This document shows positions 26,896 to 35,609 of a stretch of DNA of 64,000 bases, in pieces. Source of the stretch: Fen-1301 sp963786395 (lineage in GTDB: Bacteria; Bacteroidota; Ignavibacteria; Ignavibacteriales; Ignavibacteriaceae); the NCBI GenBank assembly GCA_963786395.1, contig CAWAZD010000007.1:310001-374000 (forward strand), read 5' to 3'. Positions within the stretch are counted from its first letter, which is position 1; every line of letters begins with the position of its first letter. The notes beneath the pieces were generated by a model that was given only the letters and a program-made list of their open reading frames with translations, ran no database searches and was not told the origin of the DNA. A program made the translations under genes and the position numbers.

Positions 26896-27324
26896 TTGCT
26901 TTATAACTCCGTCAGGTATAATGATCCTGATGCAATTCCTTCTCTGTTCCCCGGGCAAAGCTTTAAGTTAATAAACCCTGGCATCCAAATAATAAATGGA
27001 GGTTTCGAATTTCATTCTGAAGGTATTGGTTTTATGGATAATTTCGATTTGTTAAACACAGATTCAATTTCACTCATCGGAGTGTTTCTTTATAATAACT
27101 CTGATTCTCCTGATCCCGTGGTTAGCCCTTGCGTGGAATCCTTTTCAACAGATCCTATGGTTTCTGATTTACTCTCTCCTGTCAGAATTAAAATGTTACT
27201 ACCAGGAGAAATAAGCTCCCGCTTTAATGGAGGTTCTGTTAAAAAGGCCCTATTTACACTTGCCCTTTTAGATGAAAACAAACTCCCCCTTTCATTCTCG
27301 GAAATATTGCTTCGTAAATTATAG
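26896..27324 (+). CDS. Hypothetical protein, doubtful or partial gene
   Basis: An open frame of 142 codons beginning with TTG and reading LLYNSVRYNDPDAIPSLFPG, ending SFSEILLRKL. It has no signal peptide, membrane helix or motif I recognise, and no ribosome-binding site. The composition is that of a folded protein, so it may be the C-terminal remnant of a larger gene. It is the only plus-strand gene in this stretch and is preceded by direct repeats. Confidence 0.4.
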   Translation: MLYNSVRYNDPDAIPSLFPGQSFKLINPGIQIINGGFEFHSEGIGFMDNFDLLNTDSISLIGVFLYNNSDSPDPVVSPCVESFSTDPMVSDLLSPVRIKMLLPGEISSRFNGGSVKKALFTLALLDENKLPLSFSEILLRKL

Positions 27325-27334
27325 CTCAGATGGG

Positions 27335-27370
27335 AAAAAATATCCCGATAAGTCAAGGCTTGTCGGGATA
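27335..27370 (-). terminator. Intrinsic terminator of the BNR-repeat protein gene
   Basis: TATCCCGATAAG (27341-27352) pairs with CTTGTCGGGATA (27359-27370), 12 bp with one G-T pair and a 6-nt loop; on the minus strand six T follow (27335-27340). Confidence 0.88.
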
Positions 27371-27405
27371 GTTTCTGTGTTATATTCTTTGGTTGGACAT
27401 TAATA

Positions 27406-30400
27406 CTATTTCATCAATATCATTTTTTTTGTGGAGATAAATAATGGTTTTATACCAAACGAATTTGCTTCCAAACGGATAAAATATACTCCACTCGGTA
27501 ACAGAGATCCATTGAAATTTATTTCATGATATCCTGCTTCCTGAATTCCACTAAACAATTGATTCACATTTTCTCCAAGTGCATTATAAATATTCAACTT
27601 CAGGGAGCTTTTATCAGGCAGGGTATAGCTGATAATTGTGGAAGGATTAAACGGATTCGGGTAATTTTGATTTAGAATAAATCTGTCGGGAATCAGACCT
27701 GCCTGAACTTCAACAATATTACTATATTCAGCTGCTCCATTAAAATCGATCTGCTTTAATCGGTAGGAATATTTATTTCCTGCTTCAACTGAATTATCTG
27801 TAAATGTATAATCTTTAGGAACAATACTGGATCCATGTCCCCCGGTAAATCCAATCTTATTAAATGATGCATCCTTCATTGTTAAATTATTTCTTTCAAT
27901 CTGAAAACCATAGTTATTTACTTCTGTCTTGGTTGTCCATTTTAAATTAACCGTTCGATTGTTATAAGATCCTGTAAATGTAGAAAGCTCGACCGGAACA
28001 AATGATTCTATATTGGTTTCCCATAATCCACGACCGAATGTACCTGCTCTAAGTTTATCTGCTGTTGACCCATAATATATTTCCAGCTCTGTGGCAACAA
28101 CGTTTGGCAGATTATTACTGAATGGTGCCCAGTTATTGGTTCCATCTTTAACATAGACCCCAACATCTGTTCCTGCAAATAAAACAGTACGGTCTAATGC
28201 CTTTTTATAATTTACTATACTCATAACGGGAAGATTAGGCAGCCCGGCTGAAATATTTGACCATGTTGCGCCTCCGTCAGTTGATTGATAAACTTTTGAA
28301 CCGTCAGTATAACCACCATAGGTTATCCAGAGCGTGTTAGGATCATTATTTTTGATAGTAATATATGTAATAGTATTAGCTGTTGTAGGCAAAGTTATTG
28401 TGCTCCAATTTGTTGCACCTCCAACAGTAGTTTTCCACAAATGTGTCTGATCAGCAGCATATAAAACTGAACTATTAGACGGCGCGATTGCGATTGACCG
28501 CAGTTTTGCAGAAGAACTTAATACTTGTGAAGCGCTCGTCCATGTGTTCCCTCTATCTGTAGTTTTCCAGGCTTTGTCATATCCGGCATAAAGTGTTGAA
28601 CTAATAGTTGGATCAATAATATAAGGTGTAACCCAGTAGCCTGTCGGTTGTCCGCCTGGAATATTGCTGCTTATTTGTGTGGTGGCAAATGTACTAAATC
28701 CATTTATGCTTCTATTAATCTCTCCGTTTACATAAGCAACATACATGTAATTTCCATTAGTATAGTCAACTATGCATTCAGTTCCATCACCTCCGTAAAC
28801 ATCTACCCATGTGCTGGCTCCACCATTATATTTTTTTGAACCGTTATCCTGCAATCCGGATAGAATTGTGTTTACATCCGTCTGGGATACTCCTATCCGG
28901 TAAATTTGACTTGTAATCAATCCATTGGTCAAATCAGTCCAGATGGCACCACCATTTGTTGTTTTATAAATTCCGCCGTCATTTCCCTCAAAGAGTGTAG
29001 ATGTACCACTTTGAAATGATAGTGCATGTTTGTCTGCATGAACCTCCGGAGCGCCATTTAAATCATAGGGTGCGGTGGCGGTCCACATATTATTTGCAAC
29101 CCAATTGACCCCTCCGTCTGTTGATTTCCATGTATTGATGCCACCAATATAGACTGTATTCGCATCTATCGGAGAACAGGCAATCGTTAAATCATAATCT
29201 CCTTGACCGGTGTTTGTACCGGAGCCGTCGCTATAGTATCCCAACATACTTTTATTACCGGCATCAACTCGCGTAAATGCTCCACCACTATTCGTTGATT
29301 TATAAACACCACCTAATCCACCTCCGCTATTCGAAGCAAGTAAATATACAATATTAGGATTCGCAGGAGTAACACAAAGCTCGGTACGATAACCGGAAGT
29401 GCCCACTGGATTTGTATAACTCCAGGTTTCACCTGAGTTAGTTGATTTGGCAAAATATGGCCCGCCACTGTACCACAGCGCGCCATACATTATTGTCGGG
29501 TCACCGGGTTTAAATACTAAACGGGTAGCATAGTTTACATACTTAATGTTCCATGTTGCGCCTCCATCTGTTGACTTTTGTATTCCATCAGAAGTTGAAG
29601 CAAAAAGAATAGAATTATTTGTTGGATGTATAGTTAGACTGTAGATCATCTTTCCAACACTTGCGGTATATGATAATCCGGTTGTATTCCAGGTATTGCC
29701 GCCATCAGTTGATTTCAAAACACCAATACTGTTATTATCCGCAGATTGCCCGCCCCCAAGTGACCACATGCTGCCTCCATCTCTGTCTCCGGTAGCAATA
29801 TATATTGTGTTTGATGTTGCGTAATCGCTGGGTATAACAATATCACTCACACCAAGTACAGGTTGATTGTCATTTAATATTGTCCAGCTACTCCCGCCAT
29901 CTGTAGTTTTCCATATACCGCCTGATGGGCTTCCAACCCAAAATGTATTCAGATCTGAAGGATGAAATGCTACACAATTAATCCTGCCTATTCCTGCATA
30001 ACCCCCATCTGAATGATTTGTACCAAGATTAACCCAGTTCCCGGTGTAGGAAGTTTGATTATTCAATTTACTCAGACTTGATTTATACTTGTTATATTCA
30101 ATAACTGAATTTGTCTGAGGGAATTCACCTGTAATAGGATTTATTCTTTGTTCCCAATAATATTCCCAGCGCTTAAATAATTTCCAACCGGGTACTTTAG
30201 TTTTTACACCCTTGTATAGTGTAGTTCCATTCTTAACATTCAAAGATGAGAAATAATCATTCATAGCACTTTGTATCTGATAAAAATTGGATGTTTTATC
30301 AAGATGATATTTTTCTATAACCGTGCCTGGTATTTGGGCTTTTAATAAATTGCTTACGGCTAAAAAAAGAACAATAAAAAGGCCAATTCTAAAGTAACTG

Positions 30401-30465
30401 GAGCTTGTTAAGTTGATCCCGGATTTCATTTTAGTTCTCATTTTTATTGAAAATATTAAATTCAT
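27406..30465 (-). CDS. Large type IX-secreted BNR/sortilin-repeat protein
   Basis: 1019 residues. A hydrophobic segment (about 25-45) acts as signal peptide; a start at the internal MRTKMKSGINL is possible. From about residue 150 to 820 there are many repeats of the VPS10/BNR beta-propeller type (GGIWKTTDGGSSWT, GVYKSTNSGGAF, KTTDRGNTW, YQSTDGGATWSN). A VPVELSTFTG beta-sandwich and a Por sorting domain (NYPNPFNPSTIISYTLPDKS ... SGVYFIRLEA) follow. It is therefore exported by type IX secretion to the surface or medium. Ligand or enzymatic activity is unknown. The frame is intact over 3 kb. Confidence 0.9.
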   Translation of the reverse strand: MNLIFSIKMRTKMKSGINLTSSSYFRIGLFIVLFLAVSNLLKAQIPGTVIEKYHLDKTSNFYQIQSAMNDYFSSLNVKNGTTLYKGVKTKVPGWKLFKRWEYYWEQRINPITGEFPQTNSVIEYNKYKSSLSKLNNQTSYTGNWVNLGTNHSDGGYAGIGRINCVAFHPSDLNTFWVGSPSGGIWKTTDGGSSWTILNDNQPVLGVSDIVIPSDYATSNTIYIATGDRDGGSMWSLGGGQSADNNSIGVLKSTDGGNTWNTTGLSYTASVGKMIYSLTIHPTNNSILFASTSDGIQKSTDGGATWNIKYVNYATRLVFKPGDPTIMYGALWYSGGPYFAKSTNSGETWSYTNPVGTSGYRTELCVTPANPNIVYLLASNSGGGLGGVYKSTNSGGAFTRVDAGNKSMLGYYSDGSGTNTGQGDYDLTIACSPIDANTVYIGGINTWKSTDGGVNWVANNMWTATAPYDLNGAPEVHADKHALSFQSGTSTLFEGNDGGIYKTTNGGAIWTDLTNGLITSQIYRIGVSQTDVNTILSGLQDNGSKKYNGGASTWVDVYGGDGTECIVDYTNGNYMYVAYVNGEINRSINGFSTFATTQISSNIPGGQPTGYWVTPYIIDPTISSTLYAGYDKAWKTTDRGNTWTSASQVLSSSAKLRSIAIAPSNSSVLYAADQTHLWKTTVGGATNWSTITLPTTANTITYITIKNNDPNTLWITYGGYTDGSKVYQSTDGGATWSNISAGLPNLPVMSIVNYKKALDRTVLFAGTDVGVYVKDGTNNWAPFSNNLPNVVATELEIYYGSTADKLRAGTFGRGLWETNIESFVPVELSTFTGSYNNRTVNLKWTTKTEVNNYGFQIERNNLTMKDASFNKIGFTGGHGSSIVPKDYTFTDNSVEAGNKYSYRLKQIDFNGAAEYSNIVEVQAGLIPDRFILNQNYPNPFNPSTIISYTLPDKSSLKLNIYNALGENVNQLFSGIQEAGYHEINFNGSLLPSGVYFIRLEANSFGIKPLFISTKKMILMK

Positions 30466-30539
30466 AATTAGTTATAAATATTTAAATAACCTATTACTAA
30501 AATAGAAACTTCCGTAACTCTTCAAAATTATCATTCGGC

Positions 30540-30650
30540 AATTCAATTCCCCCTTATTAAAGCCTTATTAAAGGGGGTCGCCCTTTGGACGGGGGGTTGT
30601 TTTTCATTCTTACACTAATCCAGTAATCCAATAATCCATTCCTTTCCCTT
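30540..30650 (+). repeat. Intergenic repeats: GGGGG-type (family D) and TCCAT-type
   Basis: 30546-30606 carries CCCCCTTATTAAAG, AAAGGGGGTCGCCCTTT and CGGGGGGTTGTTTTTC, the fullest copy of family D; 30611-30650 is TCCAGTAATCCAATAATCC-type sequence. Family D also occurs at 4326, 32763 and 47098 (inverted). Confidence 0.75.
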
Positions 30651-30661
30651 TTCCCTTTCAT

Positions 30662-30688
30662 AAAAAATCCCCCCGGTTGACGGGGGGA
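30662..30688 (-). terminator. Intrinsic terminator of the lexA operon
   Basis: TCCCCCC (30668-30674) pairs with GGGGGGA (30682-30688); on the minus strand six T follow. It lies 48 nt after the stop of the last lexA-operon gene. Confidence 0.75.
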
Positions 30689-30735
30689 ATTGTAGTAAGT
30701 GGCAAGTATGAGAAATGAGAGGAAGTGTTCAAATT

Positions 30736-31161
30736 CTAATTTAGCAGAGCCCTCTCCCTTCGGTTCCTTGCAAATGTATTCACTTCAGGAGGGAACGGCT
30801 GCAATTTTATATTCTGAATTATTTCATCACTAAAAGAGGCAATGATATGTTCAAATTTCTTTTTCAGATATAACGGAATACCCACAAACAACAGAACCTT
30901 TTTATTCGTAAACTTGGTCTGTCTGGTAGCAAGGAATTTAATTCTCTCTTTTAATCCTGCATCATCAAGGTCAGCTTCATTAAGCGTAATTCCTATGGCA
31001 TAGTCTTTTTTATAGCGGGCAATTATATCAACTTCAAATCCTCCCATCCTTTTCGGTTCGGGAAGATATGTTCCAAACTTCCTGCTTATTGTTAAATAAC
31101 CGTTTTTCCAGAACTGATCTATTAAAAGATCCACACTGCGCCTTTTTACTATGTCTGACAT
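30736..31161 (-). CDS. Uncharacterised protein with PD-(D/E)XK-like features
   Basis: 141 residues, no signal peptide. MGGFEVDIIARYKKDYAIGI (about residues 39-58) resembles the E-x-D strand of restriction-like nuclease folds, but the usual E-x-K that should follow is not evident (GITLNEAD), so it may be inactive or only a structural relative. A Lys/Arg-rich C-terminus follows. It is the last gene of the lexA operon, 12 nt after the WYL-like gene, and so is probably damage-induced. Confidence 0.6.
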   Translation of the reverse strand: MSDIVKRRSVDLLIDQFWKNGYLTISRKFGTYLPEPKRMGGFEVDIIARYKKDYAIGITLNEADLDDAGLKERIKFLATRQTKFTNKKVLLFVGIPLYLKKKFEHIIASFSDEIIQNIKLQPFPPEVNTFARNRRERALLN

Positions 31162-31173
31162 AATGACTCCTGC

Positions 31174-31440
31174 CTATGATAATATTGGAATAACAGGTGA
31201 AAATCTTCTGCTCTTCAGTACTCTTATGTTCACTATCTTATCATATTCAAACCGGCCAACTTCACTGGAATTATTAATCCTTCCGTATATAACCTTTTTG
31301 CCGGTCTTATTTCGTGTAATATAATAAGGGTCCAAAATTACTTCGCTGAATCCATAAAGAAATCTCAGCTGGTTCCTGTTAGTGATTGCAAATGAAAATA
31401 TTTCTGATTTCATATTTACTCCGGTTATTAGTTTATCCAT
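31174..31440 (-). CDS. Small WYL-domain-like protein
   Basis: 88 residues with the pattern of a lone WYL/SH3-like barrel: an initial helix, NRNQLRFLYG, DPYYITRNKTGKKVIYGR and GRFEYDKIVNIRVL. WYL domains usually sense nucleic acids or nucleotides in regulators and defence proteins. It overlaps the lexA stop by 13 nt, so it is translationally coupled to lexA. No helix-turn-helix is present. Confidence 0.65.
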   Translation of the reverse strand: MDKLITGVNMKSEIFSFAITNRNQLRFLYGFSEVILDPYYITRNKTGKKVIYGRINNSSEVGRFEYDKIVNIRVLKSRRFSPVIPILS

Positions 31441-32078
31441 CTGAAAACACCTACTACCTTTCCTACTACGGAAAACTCATCTTGTTCCGTGACTATGATC
31501 GGCTGATATTTTTCATTCTGTGGATTTAACTGTATTATTTTATTTTTCTTCTCAAAATTCTTTACTGTTACTTCTCCATTAATCATGGCAACTATCATTT
31601 CTCCGTTCTTCACTTCCTGAACAGGTGATACTATAACCAGGTCTCCTTCAAATACTCCTGCATTTATCATACTATCCCCCTTTACCTTTAATGCAAATGA
31701 ACTTTCCGGTTTTTTCAGGTATGAAGAATCAACAGCAAGACTTCCTTCAATATTTTCTTCTGCTAGCACCGGTGAACCGGCTGCTACTTGTCCCACAATA
31801 GGAACTCTGCTTGTATTATCGTATGAATTAAAGGAATTCTTTAGCAGTTCAGGTTTTAGGATGGCAATTCCACGGCTCTGTTTGGCAAGAATTGCAATGA
31901 ACCCCTTCTTTTCAAGTACATCCAGATGACGCTTTACTCCAAAGGTCGAGGAGATATCAAAATGCTTTCCGATCTCCCTTAGCGTAGGAGGATATCCATT
32001 CTCATCTTTATACTGACATATAAAATCCAGTATGTCTTTCTGTCTGTCTGTTAATTTCTCGTCCATTATAGTGCTCAT
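31428..32078 (-). CDS. lexA: LexA repressor
   Basis: SOS-response repressor, 216 residues. A winged helix covers 5-70 (TLREIGKHFDISSTFGVKRH). The self-cleavage site is A100-G101 (VAAGSPV), the catalytic Ser136 is in GDSM and Lys173 in VTVKNF, all as in active LexA. The start may be the ATG at 32078 or the one at 32066 (MDEKLTDRQ), which matches other LexA N-termini better. A palindromic SOS box abuts the upstream start, indicating autoregulation. Two small genes follow in the same operon. Confidence 0.97.
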   Translation of the reverse strand: MSTIMDEKLTDRQKDILDFICQYKDENGYPPTLREIGKHFDISSTFGVKRHLDVLEKKGFIAILAKQSRGIAILKPELLKNSFNSYDNTSRVPIVGQVAAGSPVLAEENIEGSLAVDSSYLKKPESSFALKVKGDSMINAGVFEGDLVIVSPVQEVKNGEMIVAMINGEVTVKNFEKKNKIIQLNPQNEKYQPIIVTEQDEFSVVGKVVGVFRWIN

Positions 32079-32079
32079 T

Positions 32080-32103
32080 TGTTCACTACGAATATAGTGA
32101 ACA
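32080..32103. promoter_or_regulatory. LexA operator (SOS box) of lexA
   Basis: TGTTCACTA (32080-32088) and TAGTGAACA (32095-32103) are perfect 9-bp inverted arms around 6 nt, directly upstream of lexA. I saw no second full copy in the window. Confidence 0.8.
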
Positions 32104-32329
32104 GATGTACACTTGTCAAGTTATTTTTATATTTTTTTTTAGAAATGTGTCAGAAACTTCATAGTTTCTTAAAATAGTTGGAATTTTGCAGTAAAAAGCA
32201 CTTATTTATTGTAGGCTGGGTTTTCTTCTCCTTGTTCCATCAATCCAGTACTCCAACAATCCATTCCAAAGGAACGTGCGCTCTTTGGGCCGGGATTGTT
32301 TTTCCTTATGCCAAGCTAGCTATAAATGG

Positions 32330-32626
32330 TTATAGCTTTTTGTTCTTCTGTTCAGCTGTGTTAGCCGGAACTACATCCCTGCCATAATTCTGAACCGTAA
32401 AATTATAGTTTATAAGAGCTGTAATACTGTCAATTTGTTTCATCGACAATTTATTGGTAATTGTCTCATTGCGGTTAATTAAAGCAGGATTTGAAACGAA
32501 TTTAACATCTAAACTCTTCTTTCTAAGTTTAGCAATCCGGGTAGCCTCATCACCATTATCGAAGAAAAAAAAGTAAGCAATAACAATTACTGAAATCGCT
32601 ATAGCAGAAATTAGAATAGTTTTCAT
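32330..32626 (-). CDS. Small membrane-anchored or secreted protein, unknown function
   Basis: 98 residues: a single N-terminal hydrophobic helix (MKTILISAIAISVIVIAYFFFF) followed by a charged region without known motifs. It is flanked by repeat-rich intergenic DNA on both sides and has no linked genes. Confidence 0.55.
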   Translation of the reverse strand: MKTILISAIAISVIVIAYFFFFDNGDEATRIAKLRKKSLDVKFVSNPALINRNETITNKLSMKQIDSITALINYNFTVQNYGRDVVPANTAEQKNKKL

Positions 32627-32762
32627 ACCTTCATCTTTTGATTGATCTGTAAGGTAATAAAAAATATGTTAAACTAAAATATAAATTCTACAACCGGTAT
32701 AATTTCCTGGTTTAATGATCTAAAATTATACCTTCAGTGCCTTTAACCAGTCATGCAGTAAT

Positions 32763-32865
32763 TATTCCCCCTTAAAAGTGGGTCGCCCCTGGGCGGGGGG
32801 TTGTTTTCTTTTCATTATTCCATCATTCCAATAATCCATCAATCCATCATCCATTCCGCTCTGAT
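32763..32865 (+). repeat. Family D and TCCAT-type repeats upstream of tex
   Basis: CCCCCTTAAAAGTGGGTCGCCCC and GGCGGGGGGTTGTTTTC (32765-32812), followed by CCATCATTCCAATAATCC-type units to about 32865. The remaining bases of the 337-bp gap (32627-32963) show nothing further. Confidence 0.75.
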
Positions 32866-32963
32866 TCACTCTTGTGAAAAATTATTTGTAAAATACAACT
32901 TGTAAAAGAGTATTTTTTAGACTTAGTTTGATCTCCCGAAATAATTTGAGATAAAGAAAACCG

Positions 32964-35153
32964 ATGAATATAAATTCCATAATTGCTAATGAACTATCAA
33001 TAAAAAATGAACAGGTAGAATCTGTAATAAAACTTCTGAAAGAAGATGCTACTATTCCTTTCATTGCCCGCTACCGTAAAGAACATACAGGCGGACTCGA
33101 TGAAGAAGTTCTCCGACAGGTTGAAGACCGCCTCAGTTATTTGACGCTGCTTGAGGATAGAAGAGAAACTATCCTTAAAAGTATAGAGGAGCAGGGAAAG
33201 CTTACCGATGAACTTAAAGCTAAAATAATGGCTTGTGTTAAATTAACGGAACTGGAAGATTTGTATCTTCCCTATAAGCCAAAACGTAAAACAAGAGGAA
33301 CAATTGCAAAAGCTAAAGGACTTGAACCGCTAGCTATGTTTTTCCTTGAGAATCCTGATTTCGCCGGAAACCTTGATGATAAGCTTGTTGAATTTATAAA
33401 TCCTGAACTGGGGGTTAATTCAATTGAAGAAGCCCTTCAGGGTGCCAAAGATATTATTGCTGAAATGATAAATGATAACGCTGATGTCAGAAAAGGTGTT
33501 AGGGAATATCTTCAGGAAGAGTCTGCTGTTAAATCGGAAAGGACTAAAGAAAAAACTTCTGATAAAGAGGTTTCGGAAAAGCAAAAGGAAAAAGATAAAA
33601 AAGAAATCTACCAGATATATTATGATTTCGCCATCGATATTAAAAAGATAAAACCATATCAGACTCTTGCACTTAACCGGGGCGAAAAAGAGAAAGCCCT
33701 CAAAATATCTTTCTCATTTGAGGAACCAACCGTTATAAGTATTATGCTTAATAAATTCCTTGCCAACAAGGAATCTGTTTTCATAGATATCTTTAATGAT
33801 ACAACCCAGGATGCTTTTTCCCGTCTCACATTTCCTTCTATTGAAAGAGAATTAAGAGCAATGCTTACTGAAGCTGCCGACATTCATGCTATAGAAATAT
33901 TTGCATCAAATCTTAAAGCACTTCTGCTGCAGCCTCCTATGGCAAATAAAATAATAATGGGAATTGACCCGGGGTTTTATTCCGGCTCAAAGGTTGCTGT
34001 TATTGATGTAACCGGAAAATACATTGAAGGACTTACTATCTATCCCCATCCCCCGCAGAATAAAACTGCCGATGCGAAGAAAGCTGTTCTTCATTTAATA
34101 AATAAACATAAAGTTGAAATCATAGCTATTGGCAATGGTACCGCTTCAAGGGAAACTGAATTTTTTATCGCTGAACTGATAAGCGAAAATAAACTTAGTT
34201 GCCATTATGTTATTGTTAGTGAAGCAGGCGCGTCTGTTTATTCCGCATCGGAAGTAGCAAAGAAAGAATTTCCTGACCTTGAAGCCAGCCAGCGGGGAAA
34301 TATTTCTATAGGTCGCCGACTTCTTGATCCGCTTGCTGAATTAGTAAAGATTGATCCAAAATCTATCGGTGTTGGTCTTTATCAGCATGATGTAGACCAG
34401 AAACTTCTTGCACTAAAACTCGAATTCGTTATAGAAAGCTGCGTTAACTATGTCGGTGTTGACGTAAACACTGCTTCGGCTTCCCTGCTTACACATGTAT
34501 CCGGGTTGAATAAAAGAATAGCTGAGAATATTGTAAAGTTCAGAGAAAAAACAGGAAAGTTCAAATCAAGGGAGCAGCTAAAAGAAGTTTCCGGATTAGG
34601 CGACAAAGCTTTTGAACAGTCAGCCGGGTTCCTTAAAATCAGCGATGGTGAAAATCCTCTGGATAATACTTTTATTCACCCCGAGTCATACCAGGCTACT
34701 GAGAAGATGCTTGAGAAATGCAATATGCCTCTTGCCAATATAAAAGATTCGGGCGCTATGATCTCCCTTATAATCAGTAAAAAAGGAACTAAGAAGCTTG
34801 CGGAAGAAATCGGAATAGGCGAACCCACTTTAATAGATATTATAGAAAATATTAAAAAGCCCGGCAGAGATCCCCGCGAGGAAATGCCAAAACCTATACT
34901 TAGAAGCGATGTGCTTAAAATGGAAGACCTCCAGGTGGGCATGAAATTAAAAGGCACAATAAGAAATGTTGTCGATTTCGGCGCTTTCGTCGATATCGGT
35001 GTTAAGCAGGACGGACTTCTGCACGTCTCCCAGATAGCAAACAGATTTGTGAAAAACCCACTGGATGTTATCAATGTTGGTGATATAATAAATGTCTCTA
35101 TTACCGGCATCGATATACAAAGAGGCAGAATTTCACTTAGCATGAAAGATTGA
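32964..35153 (+). CDS. tex: Tex-family RNA-binding/transcription accessory protein
   Basis: 729 residues, normal for Tex. In order: N-terminal helical domain with PFIARYRKEHTGGLDE (about 31-46), a Lys/Glu-rich charged insert (about 190-215), the YqgF/RNase H-like domain starting MGIDPGFYSGSKVAVID (about 332), helix-hairpin-helix repeats (VSGLNKRIAENIV, SREQLKEVSGLGDKAF) and a C-terminal S1 domain (VGMKLKGTIRNVVDFGAFVD). It binds nucleic acids and is associated with transcription and RNA quality. The frame is intact. Confidence 0.96.
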   Translation: MNINSIIANELSIKNEQVESVIKLLKEDATIPFIARYRKEHTGGLDEEVLRQVEDRLSYLTLLEDRRETILKSIEEQGKLTDELKAKIMACVKLTELEDLYLPYKPKRKTRGTIAKAKGLEPLAMFFLENPDFAGNLDDKLVEFINPELGVNSIEEALQGAKDIIAEMINDNADVRKGVREYLQEESAVKSERTKEKTSDKEVSEKQKEKDKKEIYQIYYDFAIDIKKIKPYQTLALNRGEKEKALKISFSFEEPTVISIMLNKFLANKESVFIDIFNDTTQDAFSRLTFPSIERELRAMLTEAADIHAIEIFASNLKALLLQPPMANKIIMGIDPGFYSGSKVAVIDVTGKYIEGLTIYPHPPQNKTADAKKAVLHLINKHKVEIIAIGNGTASRETEFFIAELISENKLSCHYVIVSEAGASVYSASEVAKKEFPDLEASQRGNISIGRRLLDPLAELVKIDPKSIGVGLYQHDVDQKLLALKLEFVIESCVNYVGVDVNTASASLLTHVSGLNKRIAENIVKFREKTGKFKSREQLKEVSGLGDKAFEQSAGFLKISDGENPLDNTFIHPESYQATEKMLEKCNMPLANIKDSGAMISLIISKKGTKKLAEEIGIGEPTLIDIIENIKKPGRDPREEMPKPILRSDVLKMEDLQVGMKLKGTIRNVVDFGAFVDIGVKQDGLLHVSQIANRFVKNPLDVINVGDIINVSITGIDIQRGRISLSMKD

Positions 35154-35160
35154 TGAATGG

Positions 35161-35230
35161 GAAAGGGGATGAATCCCGTATAATCTCAACTTTTTTTGTC
35201 CATAATCCCAGGCATAAAGAGGCTGTGTGA
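35161..35230 (+). repeat. Dispersed repeat shared with 50519-50592 (family C)
   Basis: AAGGGGATGAATCCCGTATAATC ... CATAATCCCAGGCATAAA is alignable with AAGGGGATAAATCCCCTAAAATC ... CATATTCCCAGGCATAAA near 50.5 kb. In this copy the right half switches to AGGCTGTGTGAA, a piece of the composite repeat at 25150 and 35298. Confidence 0.7.
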
Positions 35231-35297
35231 ATATTCTGAATTTATCATCTGGTTAAGAATTTCATATTTGAAATTTCTCTAATTTCAAATGATTTTA

Positions 35298-35416
35298 TGG
35301 ATTCCCGCCTTCGCGGGAATGACAGTTGGAGGTTTTCACACAGGCTCTAAATGCCTGGGCTAGTGAACTATAATATAATACTTAAAATAGCCCAGTCCTT
35401 CAGGACTGGGTAAATG
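35298..35416 (-). repeat. Inverted composite repeat (families B and C) and a second palindrome
   Basis: 35298-35366 is the reverse complement of the composite seen at 25150-25223 (family B palindrome, then TCACACAGGCTC ... GCCTGGGCTA). Next to it, CCCAGTCCTTCAGGACTGGG (35389-35408) forms an 8-bp hairpin. The 415-bp gap between tex and the next gene is made mainly of such repeats. Confidence 0.8.
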
Positions 35417-35497
35417 GTATAAAGTTAAAATACTTATGCCATTTATGGCATTAAAAAGAAGGCATTTGTCTTTATTTGTCACTCCATTATTGCAGCT

Positions 35498-35523
35498 GTC
35501 ACGCTGAACAGAGTGAAGAATCT
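35498..35523 (+). repeat. Degenerate family A repeat
   Basis: GTCACGCTGAACAGAGTGAA then GAATCT matches family A with several changes; the two changes around the centre keep the inner symmetry, as expected of a conserved hairpin. Confidence 0.6.
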
Positions 35524-35609
35524 ACACATTTAATTTTAAGAGATTTAAAGACTTTCTGCTTTTTAATATGCGCCTTATTTTTTATATTCATAATTGGAAT
35601 ATGGTATTT

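Noticed and set aside
31174..31440. Standalone DNA-binding WYL regulator of a defence island
   Set aside because: There is no helix-turn-helix and no defence genes are nearby; the link is to lexA only.
34676..35143. 155-codon open frame on the minus strand within tex
   Set aside because: It is antisense to the conserved S1 and helix-hairpin-helix part of tex, has no ribosome site and shows composition typical of a shadow frame.
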